A stretch of 9,307 nt of DNA, from NCBI GenBank assembly GCA_016195395.1, contig JACPZR010000613.1, positions 1 through 9,307 on the forward strand. Direction: 5' to 3'. This document shows positions 1-5,536 of this stretch, one piece after another. Source of the stretch: Spirochaetia bacterium (GTDB lineage Bacteria; Spirochaetota; Leptospirae; Leptospirales; Leptonemataceae). The notes beneath the pieces are model-generated. The model saw nothing but the letters and a program-made list of their open reading frames with translations, ran no database searches and had not been told where the DNA came from. Within the stretch, counting starts at the first letter, position 1, and every line of letters begins with the position of its first letter. The position numbers were made by a program, and so were the translations under genes.

Positions 1-1044
1 ATGAAGATTCTCGCGCGCGTAAGCGTTACGTCGTACGGGGCGCGGAGCCAGTATCAGCTCAATGTGCAGGAGATAACGCTTGCCGGCGCCGGCGAGCTGC
101 GCCTGCGCGTGGAACGCCTGAAGAAAGCGCTGCACGCGGAGGGCTTGTTTGACCCGTCAAAAAAGAAGCCGCTTCCCGTTCTTCCGGTGACTATCGGCGT
201 TGCCACGGCGCCGGACGGGGCGGCTGTGCAGGATATCATCCACGTGGCGCGCACGCGCTTCCCGCACATCAACATTCTCCTGGCTCCGTGCGTGGTGCAG
301 GGGCCGGATGCGCCTTCATCCATCATTGCGGCCATTCAGCTTCTCAACGATCCGGCACACGGCGTGGATGTCATCATAGCGGGCCGTGGAGGCGGGTCTT
401 TCGAGGATCTAATGGCTTTCAATGAAGAGTCCGTGGTCCGTGCCTTTGCCGCATCCAGGCTTCCCATCATATCGGCGGTGGGGCATGAAGTTGACTCGGT
501 TCTTTCCGACTTTGCGGCGGATGCCTTTGCAGCCACTCCCAGCGCCGCAGCGCAGCGCGCCGTCCCGGTGCTGTCGGAGATTGAGGAGAAGATCGACCGT
601 TGTGCGTTCCGGTTGAAATCGAGCCTGCAAACCCGGTACCGGTCTGACCGCGACCGGCTCCGGGCGCTTCTGCGGGCCCGCGTCTTTCTCTCTCCGCGCT
701 CCATCCTGCTCGATGAACGCGCCCAGTTTGTGGACGACGCGGCCAAGGCCTTTCGGCAGGCGGCGCGCGTTGTCCTCAAAGACAAGTCCGCGCAGCTTCG
801 CTCAAGCGATGCATTGAGCGCGCACTACAAGAACCTTTTGTCCGGATTTCAGAAACAATTCGAGATTGCGTCAGAGCGGCTGGCAAATTTCAGTCCGCTG
901 GCAACCCTGAAGCGGGGCTACGCGATCGTGAGAAACGCTGCGGGAGAAGTCATACGCGACTCGCTTTTGGTCCAGCCGGGAGAGCGCTTGGAAGTGCTGT
1001 TGGAGAAGGGCCGGCTTCAGGTGCAGGTGGAGAAAAAGGACTGA
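1..1044 (+). CDS. xseA: Exodeoxyribonuclease VII large subunit, 5'-truncated
   Basis: Catalytic large subunit of exonuclease VII, which degrades single-stranded DNA to oligonucleotides and works with several copies of the small subunit XseB in the cytoplasm. The reading frame is open from base 1. The first visible residues (VSVTSYGARSQYQL) match the end of the N-terminal OB-fold, so the ATG at base 1 is probably an internal Met and roughly 60-80 residues lie upstream of the window. Family signatures seen: GLFDPSKKKPLP (48-59), the conserved Asp at 78, GRGGGSFEDLMAFNEE (128-143) with Arg129, and GHEVD (161-165), normally GHETD. The segment DAFAATPSAAAQ (174-185) replaces the usual Arg of DxRAxTPSAAAE with Phe. 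A charged helical region follows, and the C-terminus has the usual LKRGYAIV segment (about 303-310). No xseB follows; the next gene is on the opposite strand. Identity is very secure; only the start is missing. Confidence 0.95.
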   Translation: MKILARVSVTSYGARSQYQLNVQEITLAGAGELRLRVERLKKALHAEGLFDPSKKKPLPVLPVTIGVATAPDGAAVQDIIHVARTRFPHINILLAPCVVQGPDAPSSIIAAIQLLNDPAHGVDVIIAGRGGGSFEDLMAFNEESVVRAFAASRLPIISAVGHEVDSVLSDFAADAFAATPSAAAQRAVPVLSEIEEKIDRCAFRLKSSLQTRYRSDRDRLRALLRARVFLSPRSILLDERAQFVDDAAKAFRQAARVVLKDKSAQLRSSDALSAHYKNLLSGFQKQFEIASERLANFSPLATLKRGYAIVRNAAGEVIRDSLLVQPGERLEVLLEKGRLQVQVEKKD

Positions 1045-1093
1045 TCAGGCGCCGGCGCCCGGGGATTCAGTCGCAGGCTTTCCGGCCCAAGCT

Positions 1094-1324
1094 TCAGGCG
1101 TAAGCCTCGTGCACATAGTCGAGCGACTCATTGCGATAGAGTTCAAGATCCAGCGCGCACACGAAATCACGCGGAGATTCAAACAGCAGGCTCCGGATCA
1201 TTCGCGCGCGATGCTTCCGTCCGCGCACTACGTCAATGTAATAGCGTCCAAAGAGGTCCTCGCCGTACTCATAGCGGACATAGCGTCCGGACCGTCGTCC
1301 CGTTGTGTTCTTGAGGAGTATCAT
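1094..1324 (-). CDS. Small WGR-like domain protein (hypothetical)
   Basis: A 76-residue product from the ATG at 1324; a TTG at 1363 would give 89 residues with a very basic N-terminus. I see no convincing Shine-Dalgarno for either, so the start is open. The pattern is an aromatic-rich strand (GRYVRYEYGEDLFGRYYIDV), a Gly-Arg pair (RGR), then LFESPRD, a helix containing ALDLELYR, and a final Tyr. This resembles WGR domains (strand, LFG, GR, LF-S, helix, R..GY), which bind nucleic acid ends in PARPs and occur as small stand-alone bacterial proteins. The signature Trp is absent, so the assignment is inference. The gene overlaps the 3' end of the upstream histidine kinase gene on the same strand by 56 bp, which suggests co-transcription and perhaps translational coupling. 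The residue pattern does not look like random antisense translation, but it could still be a spurious frame. Confidence 0.5.
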   Translation of the reverse strand: MILLKNTTGRRSGRYVRYEYGEDLFGRYYIDVVRGRKHRARMIRSLLFESPRDFVCALDLELYRNESLDYVHEAYA

Positions 1325-2513
1325 GCGCCGGGACAGGCGGCTCAGATACCGCCGGGAGTACAAGCAGAAAATGAGCGCCCTTTTTGGCGGGCCGCGTCAG
1401 TATTTCACCGCCGCACTCATGTGCCAGCGCCCTGGCAGAAACCAAACCAATCCCAAATCCTCCGCCGCTTCTTCCGAGGTTCTGTGAAGCCATTAGAAAG
1501 AAAACGTCCGGTGGAAAGGGCAGGCCGGGCCCCGTATCCATGACACTGACGCGCCAGTGGTTCTGGTCTCCGTGCACGCGGAATACTATGCGACCTTGGG
1601 ATGGAGTGTGGCGGAGAGCGTTACCCGCAAGGTTGTACAGGATGCGTTCCAAGTGTGCCGGATGAATGCGCGCGCGGGCGCTCCGGGGGGTGCGTACTCT
1701 GATCGCCACCTTCTTCTGATCGGCCGCGTCCCCGATCATGTCAATAATTGACATGATGGCGTCCGGCACGTCGGCCGTTGGGTCGCCTGAAAGGGCGGGG
1801 CTTTTTCCCACTTCCGCGCGTACGACATCGTGTGTCATGGCCTCTAACAGGGCAATCTGGCGGCCCATGCGTTGGAGAATTCCCGCGGTGGCGCCTCCCG
1901 GCTCAAGCGACTGGAGGGCTTCGCGTGAGGCTGCGAGCGCTGCGAGCGGCACGCGCATGTCGTGCGCAATGCGATGCGACCGGGCGTTCTGCAAGGCGCC
2001 CGCGTCGGCGTCAGGGGGATCATGCGGCCGCGGGCCGGACTCACATTGCAGCGGCACGGGCCGGGTCGCTTCAGGCCGAGGGGCGGAGAGGCGCCGCCCC
2101 AGTCGCTTCAAAACGGAAATTGGCACGGGCAGGTTCGTTTCAAATGCCACGCCTAAATCCGCCCGACGCACCCTGTAGAAACGCCGCGATGACGGGCATG
2201 GAGTTCCGGTCTCTGTCACTTGGAGAGGCTCTGTGAGTCCCGTCCCATGAATCTCCTCTCCCGTGATGTCCCCGCGCCAACAGAGCAGGCGCACTGTAGG
2301 CCCCTGTATTTGAAACACAGCGCACCGCTTTCCCGGGAGAATCTTCAGAACCTCTTCCGCCCATTCTTGTAGTTTTGTGGGATTTTGGGGCGGCGCGGGA
2401 AATCCCAGGAGGCGCGTGGAAGCGCGTCGTATTTTCAAAGCGACGGAAAGGGCTTCCCACAGTATTATGCCTGCAGGAACCAGAAAGAAAACGGATGCGG
2501 AGGGCATGGGCAT
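1269..2513 (-). CDS. Membrane-anchored sensor histidine kinase (orphan)
   Basis: A 414-residue histidine kinase. The N-terminus has one hydrophobic segment (about residues 7-27), probably a membrane anchor. Residues 45-140 form a compact region (AEEVLKILPGKRCAVFQIQG onwards) that could be a degenerate GAF-like sensor; I cannot place it firmly. The H-box is RIAHDMRVPL (181-190) with His184 as predicted phosphoacceptor. The ATP-binding domain shows the N-box ILYNLAGNALRHTP (291-304), the G1 box DTGPG (326-330) and the G2 box GRSGGGFGIGL (347-357). The catalytic core ends at FLLVLPA (about 388), leaving a tail of about 25 residues whose DNA overlaps the next small gene. The ATG at 2513 lies directly after an in-frame stop; a second ATG at 2507 is possible. 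No response regulator is present here, so its partner is encoded elsewhere or lies outside the window. It is divergent from queE. Signal and target are unknown. Confidence 0.88.
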   Translation of the reverse strand: MPMPSASVFFLVPAGIILWEALSVALKIRRASTRLLGFPAPPQNPTKLQEWAEEVLKILPGKRCAVFQIQGPTVRLLCWRGDITGEEIHGTGLTEPLQVTETGTPCPSSRRFYRVRRADLGVAFETNLPVPISVLKRLGRRLSAPRPEATRPVPLQCESGPRPHDPPDADAGALQNARSHRIAHDMRVPLAALAASREALQSLEPGGATAGILQRMGRQIALLEAMTHDVVRAEVGKSPALSGDPTADVPDAIMSIIDMIGDAADQKKVAIRVRTPRSARARIHPAHLERILYNLAGNALRHTPSQGRIVFRVHGDQNHWRVSVMDTGPGLPFPPDVFFLMASQNLGRSGGGFGIGLVSARALAHECGGEILTRPAKKGAHFLLVLPAVSEPPVPAHDTPQEHNGTTVRTLCPL

Positions 2514-2540
2514 GCGTTATCCAGCCACGCGGCAATGGAA

Positions 2541-2567
2541 GCGCAATGCGGCGCAGACGTTGCGCAA
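2541..2567. promoter_or_regulatory. Inverted repeat in kinase/queE divergent spacer
   Basis: The 103-bp spacer between the divergent kinase and queE starts contains GCGCAA (2541-2546) and its inverted copy inside TTGCGCAA (2560-2567), itself an 8-bp palindrome. The small palindrome TGCGGCGCA (2547-2555) lies between them. This could be an operator or an RNA hairpin in the queE leader. Short palindromes are common by chance in GC-rich DNA, so this is only a candidate. I see no preQ1 riboswitch and no convincing -35/-10 pair in the spacer. Confidence 0.2.
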
Positions 2568-2616
2568 AACCGGGACCTCACTGCCTTTCAAGGAAAACGG
2601 CGAATAGAAACTGCTT

Positions 2617-3282
2617 ATGAACGTGGACTCTGGACAAAAACTACGCGTTGTGGAAATGTACACGTCGCTTCAAGGGGAAGGTTCACACATGGGCCTCCCC
2701 TGTTTCTTTATCCGCACGGCGGGCTGTGATTTGCGATGCGTCTGGTGCGACACGCCGGATGCGCTCACCGCCACGTCGGGCACGTGGCAATCCATCGATG
2801 AAATCATAGAACGTATCCCTCCCCACATGCGTCTGGTGCAGATCACCGGAGGTGAGCCTCTGCTCTGGAGGGACGCAGTGTCAAATCTTGCAGTGCGACT
2901 CGCGGCCAAAGGAATTGAAGTGCTTCTTGAGACAGGCGGGCACAAGAGTCTGTCGGGGCTGCCGGAATCGATTCATATCGTCATGGACATCAAGCTCAAG
3001 GGCTCCGGTGAATCGGATCATTCATTTGAAGAAAACCTGCCATATCTTAAGGCCGGCGATGAAATCAAGTTTGTGATTCAAAACCGGAGCGATTTTGAAG
3101 AAGCCGTCGATTGGATACGACAGTACGGGTTGACGGAGAAGTGTGGTGTTTTGCTCTCGCCCGTATGGGGCAGTGTGGCGTTTGACGCGCTTGCTTCCTG
3201 GGTGATTGAGACGGCCCTGCCTGTGCGGATGCAGATTCAGATGCACAAGGTGATCTGGGGCGCCACAGCCAAAGGGGTCTGA
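2617..3282 (+). CDS. queE: 7-carboxy-7-deazaguanine synthase (radical SAM)
   Basis: Converts 6-carboxy-5,6,7,8-tetrahydropterin to 7-carboxy-7-deazaguanine (CDG), the ring-contraction step of queuosine/preQ0 synthesis, using S-adenosylmethionine and a [4Fe-4S] cluster. The 221-residue length is normal. Seen in the sequence: the N-terminal substrate-loop motif MYTSLQGEGSHMG (14-26), the cluster motif C-x3-C-x2-C (Cys37, Cys41, Cys44), the SAM-contacting TGGEP (77-81), ETGG (about 110), and the typical C-terminal QMHKVIWGATAKGV, close to the family's LHKxIW-x4-RGV ending. The ATG at 2617 lies 9 bp after an in-frame TAG, so the frame cannot start much earlier; only a weak ribosome site is visible. 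It is first in a tight operon, with queD starting 11 bp downstream and queC after that. Confidence 0.95.
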   Translation: MNVDSGQKLRVVEMYTSLQGEGSHMGLPCFFIRTAGCDLRCVWCDTPDALTATSGTWQSIDEIIERIPPHMRLVQITGGEPLLWRDAVSNLAVRLAAKGIEVLLETGGHKSLSGLPESIHIVMDIKLKGSGESDHSFEENLPYLKAGDEIKFVIQNRSDFEEAVDWIRQYGLTEKCGVLLSPVWGSVAFDALASWVIETALPVRMQIQMHKVIWGATAKGV

Positions 3283-3293
3283 CCAGTTTGCAC

Positions 3294-3722
3294 ATGAATG
3301 CGAGGCTTGAAAGTCCGGAAAAGCGGAGCGCCGGGGATGCAGCACCCGGTGGTTTGTCGCGCACGGTGGAAATCGTAAAAGAGTACCGCTTTGAGGCGGC
3401 GCATCTCCTTCCCAATCTGGCGGCAGGTCACAAGTGCGGACGCCTGCACGGGCACTCGTTCCGATTTGAAGTGAAATTGACCGGGGATGCGGACCCTCAC
3501 ACGGGTTTTTTGGCGGACTTTGGAGAGATCAGCGCCGTAGTGAAGCCGCTTCTTGAAGATTTCCTGGATCACAACTACCTGAATAACGTCGACGGTTTGG
3601 AGAATCCCACGAGCGAAGAGATTGCGATGTGGCTGTGGAGAAAAATCAAACCGCACTTTCCTATTCTTTCTGAAATCGTAGTCCATGAAACCTGCACGGC
3701 GCGCTGCACCTACCGTGGCTGA
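3294..3722 (+). CDS. queD: 6-carboxy-5,6,7,8-tetrahydropterin synthase
   Basis: Converts 7,8-dihydroneopterin triphosphate to 6-carboxytetrahydropterin, the substrate of the QueE enzyme encoded just upstream. It belongs to the PTPS/QueD family of zinc enzymes. Zinc ligands are visible as His37 (in FEAAHLL) and His52/His54 (RLHGH). The catalytic Cys is Cys48 (HKCGRLHGH), the Asp-His pair is Asp92-His93 (LDHNYLN), and the pterin-anchoring Glu is in VVHET (Glu132). NPTSE (104-108) is also typical. From the ATG at 3294 the protein is 142 residues with about 24 non-conserved residues before VEIVKEYRFEAAH. A TTG at 3288 or an internal GTG near 3366 could be the true start; the latter would remove the extension. 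The C-terminal coding region overlaps the longest form of queC. Function is secure. Confidence 0.94.
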   Translation: MNARLESPEKRSAGDAAPGGLSRTVEIVKEYRFEAAHLLPNLAAGHKCGRLHGHSFRFEVKLTGDADPHTGFLADFGEISAVVKPLLEDFLDHNYLNNVDGLENPTSEEIAMWLWRKIKPHFPILSEIVVHETCTARCTYRG

Positions 3723-4404
3723 CAGGGAGGCCATGGTTCTCCTCTCCGGAGGCTTGGATTCCGCTGTGGCTCTCTACATGGCGCGCGCGCAGGGTTTCGG
3801 TATGCATGCCCTGTCGTTTGACTACGGTCAGCGTCACAGTTTTGAGCTGGAGATGGCCCGCGAGACTGCAGCGGCCGCCGGCTGCGCAAGCCATGTGATC
3901 TTGAAACTCGACCCCTTGCTCTTCCAAGGGACGGCGCTTGTGGGCTCACAGATCGATGTGCCCAAGAACCAGCCGCTGGACCACCATGACACGATTCCCA
4001 TAACGTACGTGCCGGCCCGTAACGCGCTCTTTCTTGTACACACTCTGGCCTATGGTGAATCGCGCGGCATCACAGATGTATTTATTGGAGCCAACGTTTT
4101 GGATTACTCCGGCTACCCTGATTGTCGGCCCGAATTTTTCTCCGCGTTTGAAACCATGGCGGCGCTCGGGACAAAAGCCGGCGTGACGGGAAAGCGCTTT
4201 CAGGTCCATACTCCGCTCATCAAGATGAGCAAGGCCGAAATTGTCAGGGAAGGCGCCCGTCTGGGCGTTGATTTTGCGCGCACTTCCAGCTGCTACGATC
4301 CCGGTCCTGATGGCGCTCCGTGCGGAACCTGCGACAGCTGCAGGCTCCGAAGCAGAGGTTTTGCAGAAGCGGGACTTCCTGACCCTGCGTTGAAAAGAAG
4401 ATAA
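3685..4404 (+). CDS. queC: 7-cyano-7-deazaguanine (preQ0) synthase
   Basis: ATP-dependent conversion of 7-carboxy-7-deazaguanine and ammonia to preQ0, the step after QueE. The PP-loop ATP pyrophosphatase motif SGGLDS is at 21-26, followed by SFDYGQRH (44-51), YVPARN (108-113) and GANVLDYSGYPDCRPEF (136-152). The C-terminal zinc site is Cys203, Cys213, Cys216, Cys219 (C-x9-C-x2-C-x2-C). The ATG at 3685 gives 239 residues and overlaps queD by 38 bp. A GTG at 3715 (overlapping the queD stop) and an ATG at 3733 (directly after a GGGAGG stretch, though only about 2 nt away) are alternatives; the conserved part begins at MVLLSGGLDS (residue 17). As last gene of queE-queD-queC it ends 34 bp before the convergent arfB stop. 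preQ0 would feed queuosine tRNA modification or other 7-deazaguanines; the later enzymes are not in this window. Confidence 0.95.
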   Translation: MKPARRAAPTVADREAMVLLSGGLDSAVALYMARAQGFGMHALSFDYGQRHSFELEMARETAAAAGCASHVILKLDPLLFQGTALVGSQIDVPKNQPLDHHDTIPITYVPARNALFLVHTLAYGESRGITDVFIGANVLDYSGYPDCRPEFFSAFETMAALGTKAGVTGKRFQVHTPLIKMSKAEIVREGARLGVDFARTSSCYDPGPDGAPCGTCDSCRLRSRGFAEAGLPDPALKRR

Positions 4405-4438
4405 CGTTTAAGGCCGACGCAAAACCAAAAGGGCGCCG

Positions 4439-4864
4439 TTAGTCGTCCGCGCCGAACGCAGCGCGGCGCCGCTGCTTTGTGGTGCCGCGGATCTGCTTTG
4501 TCTTGATGCGCTTCTCTTTTGCAGCGCGGGTGGGCTTCGTTTTGCGCCGGATTTTAGGCCTATGAGCGGCCCTGCGGATCAACTCCACAAGTCGCTCTAG
4601 GGCATCCTTGCGGTTCTGCTCCTGTGAACGCTGGCGCCGGGCCTCGATCACCATCTCTCCTTCGTTTGTCAGCCGGCGCCCGCACAAGCGGATGAGTCTT
4701 GTGCGCACATCGGGAGGGAGGGAAGCCGACCGGTAAACATTGAAACGCAGCTGCACGGCCGTAGATGTTTTGTTCACATTCTGCCCGCCGGGTCCGGACG
4801 CGCGGATGAATTGGTATTCCAGCTCTTTTTCGTTCAGCGATATGGATGGAGTGACTTCGATCAT
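4439..4864 (-). CDS. arfB: Alternative ribosome-rescue factor B (GGQ peptidyl-tRNA hydrolase)
   Basis: A class-I release-factor-like protein that frees ribosomes stalled without a stop codon by hydrolysing peptidyl-tRNA. The 141-residue length is normal for ArfB/YaeJ. The catalytic GGQ is at 26-28 inside the typical RASGPGGQNVNKTSTAVQLR. There is no codon-recognition domain, as expected. The C-terminal tail is strongly basic (KIRRKTKPTRAAKEKRIKTK, then RGTTKQRRR), the element known to insert into the empty mRNA channel. The ATG at 4864 is followed by the usual short lead MIEVTPSISLNEKELEYQFIR; no clear Shine-Dalgarno precedes it. It lies downstream of the STAS-like gene on the same strand (86 bp apart) and converges on queC. 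Whether it is transcribed with the STAS-like gene is unclear because a weak hairpin lies between them. Confidence 0.93.
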   Translation of the reverse strand: MIEVTPSISLNEKELEYQFIRASGPGGQNVNKTSTAVQLRFNVYRSASLPPDVRTRLIRLCGRRLTNEGEMVIEARRQRSQEQNRKDALERLVELIRRAAHRPKIRRKTKPTRAAKEKRIKTKQIRGTTKQRRRAAFGADD

Positions 4865-4920
4865 GAGGAGACCCGCAATGCTACCAGGCGATATGCAGAG
4901 GGTGCGGGGTCAAGACAGCA

Positions 4921-4948
4921 ATTATTTTGGAAAGCCGGGCCAAGCCCG
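4921..4948 (-). terminator. Weak terminator-like hairpin after STAS-like gene
   Basis: On the minus strand, directly after the TAG stop of the STAS-like gene, the sequence forms CGGGC-TTG-GCCCG (plus-strand arms 4936-4940 and 4944-4948), followed by a T/A-rich stretch (CTTTCCAAAATAATT). The stem is only 5 bp and the U-tract is broken, so termination is likely partial at best and arfB could be read through. Confidence 0.25.
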
Positions 4949-4950
4949 CT

Positions 4951-5325
4951 CTAGGGTGCCAGAAGCCAGGAGAGCGCCTGTTCACGCTCCGCAAAGGCTT
5001 GGTATTTGTACCCTCGATTTGTCATCACAGTCTCGTAGAACTTCAGGGTCTCACGGATCTCGCTGGATGCCGGCATTACCAAGGATACTTTCAAGCGGCG
5101 TCCCAGGCCCGCTGAGTCGTACGCTTTGTGGACTTCAAAGAATTCCCCGCGGCTTGCCGTTGCCGTAACGCCGCTGTGGTCGGACAAAACGCGTTCCGTG
5201 CCATGCTCGGTGGACAGCTCTTGATACGCCTTCACCATGCCTGTCACATGATCTACGCTGATTTCTCCCCAAAGCGTTATCTCGATGATATTCAGAGTAA
5301 CGTTATGCGAGACGTTGTACGGCAT
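4951..5325 (-). CDS. STAS/SpoIIAA-like small protein
   Basis: A 124-residue soluble protein with no membrane segment. Visible parts are an N-terminal strand (NIIEITLWGEISVDHV, 12-27), a helix (GMVKAYQEL), a strand with SDHSGVTATAS (48-58), and a C-terminal half LKVSLVMPASSEI (78-90), then ETLKFYETVMTNRGYKYQAF, ending EREQALSWL. This order matches my memory of stand-alone STAS/SEC14-like (SpoIIAA-like) proteins, where the last helix has the form F.d.e.AL.WL. No residue equivalent to the SpoIIAA phospho-Ser can be assigned with confidence. The ATG at 5325 has an AGGAG at 5338-5342 on the minus strand, 12 nt upstream, a little far but usable. Role unknown; such proteins are often linked to signalling or membrane-associated regulation. 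No anti-sigma factor or kinase partner lies next to it. Confidence 0.72.
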   Translation of the reverse strand: MPYNVSHNVTLNIIEITLWGEISVDHVTGMVKAYQELSTEHGTERVLSDHSGVTATASRGEFFEVHKAYDSAGLGRRLKVSLVMPASSEIRETLKFYETVMTNRGYKYQAFAEREQALSWLLAP

Positions 5326-5536
5326 GACGTCACCCGTCTCCTGTTGTCCATCACGGCAAGCAGAAACGGAGCAGGCTAGCCTGGTCTATGGCGGTGAAAA
5401 CCCGCGGACCGGCGGCAAGTTCCCGACGCCATACCATCCGGCAGACCGTCAGTCCTCCTCAAACAGCCGATTGGGGGCGTTCTGTGGCACACCCCATCCT
5501 ATTTGACAGGGCCGGGGCGGCCAAAACGATGTCCCC
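5326..5536. other. Divergent intergenic region, STAS-like gene and kdsB
   Basis: A 211-bp gap that should hold promoters for both flanking genes. It contains a perfect 12-bp palindrome, CAGGCTAGCCTG (5372-5383), a possible regulator site, and a TTGACA hexamer (5503-5508) upstream of kdsB that lacks a good -10 at normal spacing. I see no credible coding frame, RNA gene or repeat here. Confidence 0.4.

Noticed and set aside
336..785. Minus-strand open frame of about 149 codons opposite xseA
   Set aside because: It is Arg/Ser-rich, with no domain-like pattern, and lies fully opposite a certain gene; a typical antisense shadow in GC-rich DNA.
1048..1059. GGCGCCGGCGCC as a terminator after xseA
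   Set aside because: Self-complementary but not followed by a T-tract; more likely GC-rich low-complexity sequence.
1109..1543. Plus-strand open frame of 144 codons across the kinase 3' end
   Set aside because: It overlaps the kinase G2 box region on the other strand and shows no recognisable pattern.
1738..2236. Two plus-strand open frames opposite the kinase core
   Set aside because: Compositionally biased (Arg, Ala, Ser) and opposite the clear H-box and linker of the kinase.
2514..2616. preQ1 riboswitch upstream of queE
   Set aside because: No A-rich tail pairing into a short C-rich loop hairpin was seen; the region is a GC-rich inverted repeat instead.
5503..5531. TTGACA as a sigma-70 promoter for kdsB
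   Set aside because: No acceptable -10 hexamer at 16-18 bp, and it would leave almost no leader before the ATG at 5537.
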